Shown here: one piece after another, positions 33,901-41,885 of the stretch
How the letters are laid out: each line of letters opens with the position of its first letter
Numbering within the stretch: position 1 is the first letter of the stretch
Source of the DNA: Rhynchopus sp. YZ270_cl-10
Lineage: Eukaryota > Euglenozoa > Diplonemea > Diplonemida > Diplonemidae
NCBI GenBank assembly: GCA_964035575.1
Contig: OZ037853.1
Span: 652,501-716,500 of the forward strand
Length of the DNA stretch: 64,000 bases
Reading direction: 5' to 3'
The notes under the pieces: generated by a model
Told to the model about the DNA's origin: nothing
Seen by the model: the letters and a program-made list of their open reading frames with translations, nothing else
The model's database searches: none
Made by a program: the position numbers and the translations under genes

Positions 33901-36900
33901 GAGCCGTGGTCCGCCTCAGACTGGGTCTTGTGGTGCACAGGGACAAATCACGATGCGAGCAATGTGGCCAGCCCATGGATGAATTCGGGGTACACGCCCT
34001 CAACTGCAAGCACGGGGGTTGCACGATTCGCAGACACAACCGGGTTCGAGATCTGGTGGGCATGTTGGGATCGAAGGCAGGCCTCGCTCCGGCCCTGGAA
34101 CCAAAGCACATCGTCCTCGGAGGCACCAAACCGGCGGACATTTTCTTCTCCATCGGTATCGGTGACGGCAGGCCTAGAGCGGTGGACTGCACGATCTGGA
34201 ACCCTCTCGCCGCTTCTCATGTTCAGGAGGCGGCCCGAGCAGTGGGGCACGCAGCGGTCAAAGCTCAGTCGAAGAAACGGGGTAAACATGGTGACGCTTG
34301 CAGGAAGGCCCACATTTCCTTCTCAGCCTTTGCAGCCGAGGTCTTTGGGGGGCTAGGACCGGAGGCGGCTACACTGTGGCGACATTTGAACAAGATGGCG
34401 GCGGAGCGCGCGGATGGAGACAAGGTTCTGGCCTCGGTCAAGTGGAACGAACGCCTGGCTGTGGGTCTCCAACGGGAGGTGGGTGCCACGTTGCTGAAGA
34501 GGGGCGCTCTGTGCTTCAGCCTCGGGAACTCACGGGAGGCTTTGCCGGAAAAACTTGTTCCCCTCTCAAAAGACTACTACGCCCCGCCTGACACCCCTGA
34601 TGACCGGTTCCCTTCCTACGTGGATGATCACCTGTACCGCTTAGCTGAAAACGATTGCGAAATCGTCGAGGAGCCCGCAGCCCCTGATCCCCCTTACGAT
34701 GTTGATGAGGCCACAGTAGCAATGGAGGTGTGGTTACAGCGGCAGGCTGGCAAAGAGACCACCCACCAGTCTTCTCTAGAAGTGACTCACGCTCCCTGTG
34801 ATGACCCTGCAGCGGCCTTCCAGGCACAGTGTGCGTGCGACCCTCCTCCTGCTCTTGCGACGCAGCTGTCTGCCCTTGGATGCTCCGTCCCCGGGGACTT
34901 CCGCTACACTGTGGGTGACTGCTGCTTTGACGCTGTGGCGTACCAGTGCGAGAGGGACGCGGGGTCCTTGAGACTGTCTGCGATTGCACAGGTAGTCCAA
35001 GATGAGGACTTAGCGGCGCGTGCAGAGCCAAATGTCGCAGTATGGGCGAGTCGGATGCGCATCGCTGGGAGTCCGCGCCCGGACACCTGGGCTGACATGG
35101 TGACGGTTAACAGTCTTGCACGCGTTCTACATTCGGTTGTGGTGGTGTTCGTCGGTGGGCAACGGCCCACGGTCTTCACCCCCTCAGGCACTGTGGGCTA
35201 CCGTCACGTGCTTGCGCTGGCCCACGACGGTCACGTAGCGGGCCACTTCACACCGGTCACCATCCCCGAGAAGCTGACGCAGTACCTCCTGATGCAAGAG
35301 CCGAACCCGCGCCTGCCGTCGCTCACATGTGTGTCTCGCGAGGCTCTGCTGGACTATCCTCAGGACGAAACGAGGGCGGATTTCGGGCGATGCGAGTTGT
35401 GCTTGGCTGCTGTTCTTGGCAGTGAACGCCACTGGCAGTGTCGGGAGTGCGTGGGGTGGGCGTGCCTGTCGTGTCTTCCCCTAGGTTCAACTTGCCCTCG
35501 TGCCCTACCGGTCGCCAGCAACCCGCGCTCTGTGAAGAAGACGGAGCGCACGGTGACGACGGACCCCAAGAGCAACAGCCTGGTGAAGGATCAGAAACAA
35601 GTCCGGGTGGCTAAGAGCACGGAGGCTGCGAAGATGAGGAGGGCACAGCTACACGACACCATGAGACAGGCACCATCGGACGTCAAGGGACAGGAGAGCG
35701 GCTACTCTACCACACAATCAGCCCTCCCTGCCGCCTCCGCGCCCTCGGTGCCCCACGTCGCGCACGCTGTTCCCCAGCCTAACACCTCGCAAGCGCCCTC
35801 TGCTTCAGACGAGCCTCAGCAACATCAGACACCTACGGCGAGTGGCTACTCCAACACCAATTCAGCCCTCCCGTGCCCGAGCAATGTGATTTTCTGGAAC
35901 GACTTGGCGCCCTGCCCTGGGTACAACAGGCCGATCCCAGCGACCCCAGAGGAGTGGCGGGTTTTGTTCTACCCCGTTGCCACTCACGCCGATCCCGAGG
36001 GCGCGTCTATGTCAGCTGCTAACGCTCTAGTGTGCTTCACTCGTTGGTGGGAGGCAATGAAGCCGAGTTTGAGTGGGGACCAGCAGTGGGCTTCGATGCT
36101 TGGCGGCCGGCTCCGTAACCTTGCGAAGTCCGAAGCAGAGAGTGGCTACTCTAACACAGCACCAGCCCTCCCTACTTCGTGTGCGCCCCACGTAGAGCAG
36201 ACCCCTGTCCAACCTGGCACCTCGTCGCAGTCGCTTGCTGGATCGGCCGCGTCTCAGCAGCATCAGGCACATACGGAGAGTGGCTATTCCAACACCCACT
36301 CAGCCCTCCCCGTACCCGCGCCTGTTGCAGCAGCTCCCTCAACCTCCAACACGAGAGTGCAGCCCCACGCTGTTCCGCCAACCGCTTCATCGCAGGTGCA
36401 GCCCACCAGGACACATACGGGGAGTGGCTATTCAAACACCACCCCAGCCCCCCCCGTATTCACGTCCTCTGAGGCAGCTCACTCCCGCGCTGACACGAGT
36501 GAACAGCCACACGACGCCTCGCAAGGCAGTGCGTACTCCGCGGACCTCCTCGACAGGTCCCAACCCGCAGTTCCTTTGCCAGGCGCATCATCGGTCCCCA
36601 GCACAGACACAACATCGGAGAGTGGCTCCCAATCCGCACCACCAGCCCTCCCGAACTCTGTGCCGGTATGGAATGACATAGCGCCCTGCCCCGGGTTTGA
36701 CTTGCCTACTCCAGAGACGGCCGAAGAGTGGGAGGGACTGTTCTATCCCAATACCACTCATTTCAGCTCCCAAGGTGGGTACGGACTGACGGCAGCGGAG
36801 GCTTTCGAGTACTGTGGGCGGTGGAGGAATGCAGTGAAGCCGATGTTGAACCAGTGGGAGCTGAAGAAGTCGGCGGAGCTGTACAATCGCCTGCGGAGCC

Positions 36901-36932
36901 TTGTGCAGACGCGTCGTCGAAACGCCACATAG
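30927..36932 (+). CDS. LINE polyprotein: OTU - zinc fingers - RT - CCHC - RLE - OTU - zinc finger - C-terminal repeats
   Basis: About 2000 element codons; the frame extends upstream to 30534 only through non-coding flank. Order of parts: OTU-protease-like domain 1 (SDNCLF at about 30988, GNHFDAVYAD at about 31332); C2H2 finger (CPLPHCSSS...HRNMQRHLQAH, 31498-31590) and a CVRC...CFAC pair (31640-31710); reverse transcriptase (AQQGDPLGPLLFS at about 32895, catalytic YLDD at about 32998); CCHC knuckle (CEQCGQPMDEFGVHALNC, about 33955); restriction-like endonuclease signature (KPADIFF...RAVDCTIWNP, 34129-34205) and the usual following VFGGLGPEA block. Then comes OTU-like domain 2 (GDCCFDAVAYQC at about 34914, GHFTPV at about 35250), a Cys-rich finger (CELC...CRECVGWACLSC, 35388-35500) and a repetitive tail. 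The tail has six SGYSNT-SALP-type motifs and two copies of a WNDxAPCPG...EEWxxLFYP...H module. It is expected to copy its own RNA at a nicked target. OTU activity is inferred only from Cys/His motifs. Confidence 0.85.
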   Translation: MDEFLLNATSLDTAVRVPNSESDNCLFVALFQAQARNRPPPTAAECTELRESLADRAEATRAQGEALLGGREKLDAYIAGLRGTAWGDHFAIHLAANVWQENILVVQGGENPVVRIRATALKTKAKARTRIIARVGNHFDAVYADSEAIASLTAGAPFSLLSAATTHVHPLVAITADSPASCVLDSPEPGHYCPLPHCSSSKIHRSVELTHRNMQRHLQAHAQHGDILPAADLRRLRYMQCVRCGDVITKNAQGGTCFACRSATAPSVVPKPRDRTQMEIEDDSLLPSAQDIALSRSRVMEFIPDYMLRATTVATRVALNDIAADNTDLAAWNRFGMLWKTLLRTRRSGKTKKKRMREKRIEDLERWEKGELSALWRDAQAQVPGRRTEQEDPTFEDRERACVAEARKGRSAAAFSRLSSKGLAPDSEATLQALRAKHPAPQSPTTLDSNLVNSVSPVDLTPAQVLALVKRMPRGTAAGPSGLRADHLKQMLTESDVDILPALTHVINAIRAANVPDEVTPFLAGARLMALPKGDNDVRPIAVGETLRRLAAKSFAAEVKKQAKDVLLPGKQVGVGVEGGIEAATATVWDYTHRHSGHDKVVLKIDYSNAFNTVCRSAMLNQTRKHLPQLSRFVEWCYVDPSSLVYGETVVDSQTGAQQGDPLGPLLFSLVVKDLTEKVRDLPGVDLAVWYLDDGTLMGSPQGVAAAFKVLQEESLSLGLSVNSKKCELIPLGLYQPDSFLNEAGFTVSDLTVIRDGFSFLGAPIGTNEFCDKFMEKKLHEFALNLRLLGKLGDAQVALSLLRHCEGFCKAVFYMRAVRHQGEHLWLKKYDKEVDRVLAQILSSPGTDPDILLPDAARLQAALPVRMGGLGVRRSYDHWTAAAMGAASGTYALCKHLDKHYRWDAAGWSHTATRYNELVDADARVDTEELPQQILKQRDLSASIIVRQVANLRDEGDVQDRARLNSLLLPLAGAWITALPLPENVINPEEFRAVVRLRLGLVVHRDKSRCEQCGQPMDEFGVHALNCKHGGCTIRRHNRVRDLVGMLGSKAGLAPALEPKHIVLGGTKPADIFFSIGIGDGRPRAVDCTIWNPLAASHVQEAARAVGHAAVKAQSKKRGKHGDACRKAHISFSAFAAEVFGGLGPEAATLWRHLNKMAAERADGDKVLASVKWNERLAVGLQREVGATLLKRGALCFSLGNSREALPEKLVPLSKDYYAPPDTPDDRFPSYVDDHLYRLAENDCEIVEEPAAPDPPYDVDEATVAMEVWLQRQAGKETTHQSSLEVTHAPCDDPAAAFQAQCACDPPPALATQLSALGCSVPGDFRYTVGDCCFDAVAYQCERDAGSLRLSAIAQVVQDEDLAARAEPNVAVWASRMRIAGSPRPDTWADMVTVNSLARVLHSVVVVFVGGQRPTVFTPSGTVGYRHVLALAHDGHVAGHFTPVTIPEKLTQYLLMQEPNPRLPSLTCVSREALLDYPQDETRADFGRCELCLAAVLGSERHWQCRECVGWACLSCLPLGSTCPRALPVASNPRSVKKTERTVTTDPKSNSLVKDQKQVRVAKSTEAAKMRRAQLHDTMRQAPSDVKGQESGYSTTQSALPAASAPSVPHVAHAVPQPNTSQAPSASDEPQQHQTPTASGYSNTNSALPCPSNVIFWNDLAPCPGYNRPIPATPEEWRVLFYPVATHADPEGASMSAANALVCFTRWWEAMKPSLSGDQQWASMLGGRLRNLAKSEAESGYSNTAPALPTSCAPHVEQTPVQPGTSSQSLAGSAASQQHQAHTESGYSNTHSALPVPAPVAAAPSTSNTRVQPHAVPPTASSQVQPTRTHTGSGYSNTTPAPPVFTSSEAAHSRADTSEQPHDASQGSAYSADLLDRSQPAVPLPGASSVPSTDTTSESGSQSAPPALPNSVPVWNDIAPCPGFDLPTPETAEEWEGLFYPNTTHFSSQGGYGLTAAEAFEYCGRWRNAVKPMLNQWELKKSAELYNRLRSLVQTRRRNAT

Positions 36933-37318
36933 ACACTAGAGTCACCATTTTTCTACTTTTCCTTTTTCGTTTCCCCCCCCCTCCCCCTTTTATAGACTAG
37001 AGTGTACAGCCAGGCCTGGCTAGACGTCGTTAACAGCTTTGAACCAAGGAGGTTCATCGTGTCGTCAGCCACGCCCCTAAACCAACAAAAGACTACAAAC
37101 AAAAACAAACTTACAAGAGGCCGCCCCGTACCCCCTCCAGGCAAATAAAAAAGTAAAAGAATGCCCTTCCTCAGTCCGGAAGTATCGCCTCAACCGGTCA
37201 CCTGCCGTAAAAGAGAGAGAGGTTACAGAAAAAGCATGAAAAAAAATCCAAAAATGCAAAAAAAAAAAAAAAAAAAAAAAAATGCAAAAAAAATGCAAAA
37301 AAAAAAAAAAAAATGCAA
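30928..37318 (+). mobile_element. LINE (RLE-type non-LTR retrotransposon), 5'-truncated at its insertion site
   Basis: The limits come from comparison with an uninterrupted inverted copy of the target region at about 38330-38615. The left flank up to CACCAAAAAATGCAAAAAAA (ending about 30927) and the right flank from TGCAAAAATCGGGTG (about 37314) are contiguous in that copy. The 3' end is an A-rich tail with ATGC interruptions (37237-37318). The short A-rich target duplication includes AAATGCAAAA. The element's single frame is open from its first base and has no internal ATG before the first domain, so the 5' end is probably truncated. The element is otherwise whole. It is nested in the 13-kb element and is younger than the duplication of its target sequence. 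Confidence 0.8.
35695..36930 (+). repeat. Repeat-built C-terminal tail of the LINE protein
   Basis: SGYS(T/N)T-x-(S/A)ALP-type motifs occur at about 35698, 35841, 36139, 36277, 36421 and, degenerate, 36619. Two related 65-70-residue modules start at about 35884 (FWNDLAPCPGYNRP) and 36667 (VWNDIAPCPGFDLP). Both run to a conserved RW-x2-A-(M/V)-KP and look like a folded domain duplicated within the tail. Confidence 0.85.
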
Positions 37319-38752
37319 AAATCGGGTGTTTTGACCATCTGTGGTTACACAAAACACACTTCTGTGTACAAGCCTACACCAATACAGTGGTAATACAAGG
37401 CGATTTTTGACCAAAAAAAATTTTTTTTTTCGCCCAAAATCGGGCGTGGTACGTCATAAAATGGCCCAAAAAATCCAAGGAAAACCTTCGATTGGGCAAA
37501 TTATGAAAAAAATTTTCAAGTCAAATTTTCAACCAAAATACGGTCATTTTGTTCACACAGTGATTCTACGTCATGCTAGCTTCCTGTGCAGAACTCCAGC
37601 AATTCACCAATGCCGGCATCTATCTTTCCATTATCGCCATTGCACTTCGTTCACGCCATTGCACTTCGGTCATTTTGTGCATACCCTGTGACTGTGGTGG
37701 CTAGAGAACACGCACATGCAGACCCGTTCCTTGCAATTTCCAGTGTTGTGTTTATCAATGCATGCATCCAGAGGACCTCTGGTTTACGAAATCGTAGGCA
37801 CTCCTGTGCAAAAATGAAGTCGGTTTTTGACCCAAAATCGGGGTGGGTGGGCCATAATTTGCTCCAAATTTGGCCGAAAATTGGGATTTTTCTGAAAATT
37901 TTCATTGTGCCCAGCAAAAATCCTTGATTTTTTGAAGAATTTTCCAAAAAATATGCTATACCCCCTATGACTGGACCCAACTCCCCTCACCCTTTTTTTC
38001 CCCTAAAAAAGCCCCCAAAATTCCTACCATTTTTACCATTTTTACCATTTTTGACCAATTTAGGGTACCTCCAAAATCGAAAATTTCGGTCGATTTTTCA
38101 CTCTGCGACATGGTCAAAAAAATTTTTTTTTTGGCCGAAAAAATTATAATATTTCTATTTCGGATTTTACCCACGATTTGTGTACATTCTAATATTTCTG
38201 TGCCAAATATTATAATATTACCCGGTACATGCAAAATTGGCTGTAAAGTAGCCGAAAATATAGAACCCATATTTCCAACGTCGCTGTAGGATTTGTGCAG
38301 AGGGACAATATTTCCGAAAATAAAATTTTTTTTTTTTTGGTCAAAAATCGCTTTGTATAACCACTGTATTGGTGTAGGCTTGTACACAGAAGTGTGTTTT
38401 GTGTAACCACAGATGGTCAAAACACCCGATTTTTGCGTTTTTTTGCATTTTTTGGTGCCCAAAAACCCAGGTCAGGGGCCGAAATTTTCCCGAAAAAAAA
38501 AATTTTTTTTTTGTGATTTTTTGATTTTTTGCTAAGGCGCTGGCCATACTAAACGTACGGTATACACACAAAATGGCCGGGGAATAAATATGTGATGCTC
38601 AAAAGTGCTCGTAAGTGCGTTTTTTTGCATTTTTGGGTGCCACAGGACCCAACCCAGGGCCGAAAAAAATTTTTTTTTTCAGCTGAAAAATGTCTTTGCC
38701 AAAAAAATTTTTTTGGGGCCCCGGGGTCCCAGGGGTCCCGTTGGTAGCCTTG
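37319..38752. other. AT-rich inverted-repeat DNA after the LINE
   Basis: No gene. 37319-37410 plus 30765-30923 form one repeat unit that is present uninterrupted and inverted at 38330-38615. 37440-37560 pairs with 29640-29790. The last part carries the right end of the 13-kb element. Confidence 0.7.
38330..38615. repeat. Uninterrupted inverted copy of the LINE target region
   Basis: Its reverse complement runs TTTTGAGCAT ... TTTATTCCCC-GCCATTTT ... GCCAGCGCCTT ... CGGGAAAATTTCG ... GGGCACCAAAAAATGC | AAAAATCGGGTGTTTTGACC ... CAATACAGTGGT. It joins the left flank (30765-30923) and right flank (37314-37410) of the LINE without the LINE. Confidence 0.8.
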
Positions 38753-38850
38753 TCAGCAGACACGACACAGCACACCCGTGTGAGCGTTTCTCCCTCTGTA
38801 GTGGAGTCTTGTCTTGGTGGCAGCAGGTTTGCCTTCTTCTTGTTCCTTCC

Positions 38851-38887
38851 CCCACACACCTTCACCACCTCATCACCAATGCAACAG
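38851..38887 (+). promoter_or_regulatory. Pyrimidine-rich tract and AG before LRR gene 3
   Basis: Same sequence as upstream of gene 2, with AACAG ending at 38887, 25 bases before the ATG at 38912. Confidence 0.4.
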
Positions 38888-38911
38888 GGAAAAGGCTTTG
38901 GTAAGAAAACA

Positions 38912-39733
38912 ATGGATTTGACAATCAAGGGGTGGAACGGAGTGAAGGATACGGTGGAGCTGGGTGAGGATGACGCACCTGCGGTGATGCGTCGGAAGGT
39001 GGCGTCTGCAGTGGGGTTGCCTGAAGACGGCTTTGTGATGAGTTTCGGTGAGGTGGCGATGGACGAAGGATACGACATGACGCAGCTGAGTGCTGGAGAC
39101 ACGGTTGTGTTGACGAAGGACAAGAAGTTCGAGGCCAGAGCAGCACTTCTTGCGTTGGGTGAGACTGACATCACGGCTGAGAGGCTGAAGACTGTGAGGG
39201 ATCCTGAGGTGGCGTGTTTGCTTCTGCAGGCGGAGGTTGCGACGGTGATTCCTGCTCACTTCTTGTTTAGCGCATCGATGACGAGTCTTGATCTGAGTGC
39301 TGAGTCTGTTGTGACTCAAATTGAGAACTACTTTCTTTATGAATGCACTTCATTGACAAGCGTCGACCTGTCTGGGTTGATCCATGTTACAAAAGTTGGC
39401 TACTGCTTCATTGAACGATGCAGTTCTTTGTGTACGTTGGACTTGCCACCACTGAACAGTGTTACGCAAATGGGACACAGCTTCCTGTATGGATGCAAGT
39501 CTTTGCGTGCACTGGACTTATCACCACTGCGCAGTGTCACGCAAATGGGCGATAGCCTCTTCCTGCACGGATGCACTTCGTTGGAGAGCATCTACCTCAC
39601 CGGCTGCAGCGATGTTGTGTCGAGCATAGTGAGGGAACGAGAGCTGTGGCATTTAGTGGTTGAATCCCGTCCGAAACGCAGCAGAGACGAACCACTTGAG
39701 GAATCCCACCAGCGACTGAGACACGCAGAGTGA
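38912..39733 (+). CDS. Ubiquitin-like/leucine-rich-repeat protein, tandem copy 3
   Basis: 273 residues from the ATG that aligns with the starts of copies 1 and 2; an in-frame ATG further upstream lies in transposon-end DNA and is not used here. The ubiquitin-like domain is at 1-72 (FGEVAMDEGYDMTQLSAGDT). The LRR part is one repeat longer than in copies 1 and 2: five blocks, with LRALDLSPLRSVTQMGDSLF added. The basic tail RPKRSRDEPLEE is kept. Repeat-number differences among neighbours suggest unequal exchange within the LRR. The sequence upstream of the start continues the tandem unit interrupted by the 13-kb element. Confidence 0.85.
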   Translation: MDLTIKGWNGVKDTVELGEDDAPAVMRRKVASAVGLPEDGFVMSFGEVAMDEGYDMTQLSAGDTVVLTKDKKFEARAALLALGETDITAERLKTVRDPEVACLLLQAEVATVIPAHFLFSASMTSLDLSAESVVTQIENYFLYECTSLTSVDLSGLIHVTKVGYCFIERCSSLCTLDLPPLNSVTQMGHSFLYGCKSLRALDLSPLRSVTQMGDSLFLHGCTSLESIYLTGCSDVVSSIVRERELWHLVVESRPKRSRDEPLEESHQRLRHAE

Positions 39734-40339
39734 CGCCGCCAGCTGCGCACTGCGACCTCGAAGCTGCACGACGCACACCCTCACAGGCCACTCCTCCCGC
39801 AAAGCACTGCAGGCAACAGAGCTGGAAACGCTGCTGCAGCGGCTGCGGGCGGGCAGGGGTGTCTTATGCGACGGCGACAGGCGGCTGGCCAGGGTGTGCA
39901 CAACGCGCGGAACGGTGTTTTGTGTTTCTTTGTGTTTCTGCCTCTCGCCCCCCTCTTTGCCTTGCTTACATCAAATATCCAAAGACTCTCCCATGCACAT
40001 TCCCCACTGGCATTGTTCATTTTAGAGACATTTCTCTCTCTCTCTCGAGCGGTTACTACCCGCCCCTGTTCACACCACCCATCAGGCTTCCTTTTTTACA
40101 CCTCCTATCTTTTGACCGCAGGGTACTTAGCGCTTTCTTCTGTGTCTGACATTTCACGCAGGGTAGTCAGAGGTGCCTACATCAATAACCAAACCACAAT
40201 TTAGTTTTTAGGGGGATTTTTTTGGCCCAACGAAAGTCTTATGGTCATCTTATAAACTCCCCCCCTTTTTTAAAAACTACATTTTTCAAGCCACCCTACG
40301 TTACGTCTTTTACTCTATTTTTAATTTTAATTTTTCAAC
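39734..40339. other. Intergenic region after LRR gene 3
   Basis: 39734-39990 matches 52987-53250 (CTGCGGGCGGGCAGGGGTGT), i.e. a second type of 3' flank used by LRR copy 3 and the remnant at 52836. A CT-repeat (CTCTCTCTCTCT) lies near 40040. No gene seen. Confidence 0.6.
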
Positions 40340-40870
40340 ATGAGTGCGCATCAACAGAGCATGAGCCGCAACCCGACAGACTTTTATCCTGATGATACTA
40401 GCGAAGTGGAGGTGGCGACCGAGGTGTCCGCAGACGACAGCGCACGCAAGCGTGAGAAGGAAGCTGACATCGAGGCATTGATCGACAACCCGCAGGAAGA
40501 AAATGCGGCAGACTACAAAGAGCGCATGGCGCAGTGGTCGACAGGCATCTTCGACTGCCACCTCGACTGTCTTGGGTGTATCCGCACCTGCCTCTGCCAT
40601 CCCATCGTTGCTGCCGAGGTGAAGCACAGCTTCGACGAAACACATTTCATGCTCAACATCATCTGCGCCTTCTGCTTCCCCATCACAAACTCTGTCTACA
40701 TGCGCAACGAGCTTCGTCTAGGCTACGGTATACGCGGCAATGCCCTCATCGACCTCTTCCTCGGCAGTGTATGCTACCCATGCAGCATCTGCCAAATGCA
40801 CCGAGAAGTCGCCGCACGCGGAGGAGGTGTAACATGCGGAGGCCCAGTCCAGACCGTCATGCACGAATGA
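40340..40870 (+). CDS. PLAC8 (Cys-rich) family protein
   Basis: 176 residues. After a charged N-terminal 65 residues comes the PLAC8 pattern: WSTGIFDCHLDCLGCIRTCL, CHPIVAAEV, a hydrophobic segment LNIICAFCFPITNSVY, then RNELRLGYGIRGNALIDLFL and CYPCSICQMHREV. The paired Cys and the final CxxCxxxQxxREx are diagnostic for the family. Family members are often membrane-associated and act in cell-size, metal or lipid-related roles; the exact role here is unknown. The start is the first ATG, right after a T-rich leader; the stop is TGA. It is followed by the inhibitor-2 gene on the same strand. Confidence 0.85.
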   Translation: MSAHQQSMSRNPTDFYPDDTSEVEVATEVSADDSARKREKEADIEALIDNPQEENAADYKERMAQWSTGIFDCHLDCLGCIRTCLCHPIVAAEVKHSFDETHFMLNIICAFCFPITNSVYMRNELRLGYGIRGNALIDLFLGSVCYPCSICQMHREVAARGGGVTCGGPVQTVMHE

Positions 40871-41206
40871 TTTTGTCTCATTTTTTTTTTGTAAAAGAAA
40901 ATGAAAAAATTGGAGGGTGGGGAGGAGGGGCAGCTGTAATAGCCCCGGGTTCAAACTATGTTTTTTTTTTTTTTGAAAACTTGGTTGTATTAGTGTAGAC
41001 ACCCGAGGATGAACTGCACTTTTAGTTTTTTCCCCCTCTGACGCAACTGCACTCATTTCCATGAGAGCAAGAAAGGAGGGGGGCCGCCCATGATGGGGCC
41101 TGGCTATTTGCAGATGGTGCTGGAACGAAGAAGAGGTCTGCGGACGACAGCCTTCTTGAGACGTTTCAGGTGTCACGAAGACAGACTAGCTAACACTCAT
41201 CCACCC

Positions 41207-41281
41207 CCTCCCCTCCCCCCCCTCCCTCCCTCCCTCGATATTATTTTTCACTCCAATTTGATGCCCAAAACAAACCGAAGC
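41207..41281 (+). promoter_or_regulatory. Strong pyrimidine tract before the inhibitor-2 gene
   Basis: About 30 bases of almost pure C/T (CCCCTCCCCTCCCCCCCTCC and on) at about 41201-41237, then the first AG about 30 bases before the ATG at 41310. This is the arrangement expected of a splice or trans-splice acceptor, but no intron can be shown. Confidence 0.4.
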
Positions 41282-41309
41282 ATTTTACAGATTTACACAT
41301 AACACAACC

Positions 41310-41885
41310 ATGAGCGAAATTGCTTTAGAGCATAACAGGCATGTAAAGTGGAAGGAATCGGAGCTTGCGGAGCACGACAAGACGCGGGGAACACGGCAGG
41401 TGATCGACCAGCCTGACACCCCATACATTTATCACGACAGCGACGCCGAGGAAATAGTAAAAGAAGCGTCGAAGTCTGGGCCTCAGGCTATTGACATGGG
41501 ATACCTCCGACAGCGTCTAGGCGTTGCAGAAACCCTCCGTCAAGCCGAAGAGGAGCAAGACATGGACGAGCTCCGTGCAGAAGCCGACGGCCCTGCCCCC
41601 ACCCTCTTCGAAATCCAGCGTCGTGCCTTTATGAGCGAGCAGGCAAAAAATTTGCTTTCCATCCTCGGTGGTGATATGATCTTCTCTGACGAAGAAGATG
41701 AAGATATAGAGCATAAGCACACCGCAGAAGCCGTCAACCACCGCAAGAAAAGGGAAAAGGAACGCAAGACCAGTGTCACCAAAAAGCATGAGAAGCGAGA
41801 AAAAAAGGAGAAAAAACACAAAAAGACCAGCCGTGGCGACCTCCTTGGCGAAGAGCATAGACACGGTCCGTCACACCGGAGATAA
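41310..41885 (+). CDS. Protein phosphatase 1 inhibitor-2 (IPP-2) family protein
   Basis: 191 residues. Residues 10-45 match the IPP-2 core: HVKWKESELAEHDKTRGTRQ followed by VIDQPDTPYIYHDSD, i.e. the KW(D/x)E motif and the (I/V)DEPxTPY motif that carries the regulatory Thr. A helical, acidic middle and a Lys-rich tail (KHEKREKKEKKHKKTS) follow. Inhibitor-2 binds the PP1 catalytic subunit; the TPY threonine is the GSK3-type phosphorylation site in known members. Like other members it is predicted mostly disordered. The start is the first ATG after a long pyrimidine tract; the stop is TAA. Confidence 0.8.
   Translation: MSEIALEHNRHVKWKESELAEHDKTRGTRQVIDQPDTPYIYHDSDAEEIVKEASKSGPQAIDMGYLRQRLGVAETLRQAEEEQDMDELRAEADGPAPTLFEIQRRAFMSEQAKNLLSILGGDMIFSDEEDEDIEHKHTAEAVNHRKKREKERKTSVTKKHEKREKKEKKHKKTSRGDLLGEEHRHGPSHRR

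Larger units (their letters stand above)
25721..38752. mobile_element. 13.0-kb TIR-bounded insertion, 7-bp target duplication
   Basis: The left end CAAGGTTACCAACGGGACCCC (25721-) and the right end ...GGGGTCCCGTTGGTAGCCTTG (to 38752) are inverted copies with one or two mismatches. TCAGCAG precedes the left end (25714-25720) and follows the right end (38753-38759). The uninterrupted sequence GTGTTCAGCAGACACGAC at 18670-18690 shows the empty site. Most of the content is AT-rich non-coding DNA with inverted repeats; it also holds an inner TIR element, an octamer array and a nested LINE. I see no transposase, polymerase, protease or capsid gene belonging to it, so it is best called a non-autonomous TIR element of unknown superfamily. 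Confidence 0.8.

Noticed and set aside
25721-38752. Polinton or other giant virus-like element
   Set aside because: Only the length and inverted ends would fit. No DNA polymerase B, integrase, packaging ATPase, protease or capsid gene is seen, and the target duplication is 7 bp rather than the usual 6 bp.
40900-40975. tRNA or SINE because of GGGTTCAAACTA followed by a long T run
   Set aside because: A B-box-like match alone; no A box, no cloverleaf arms.
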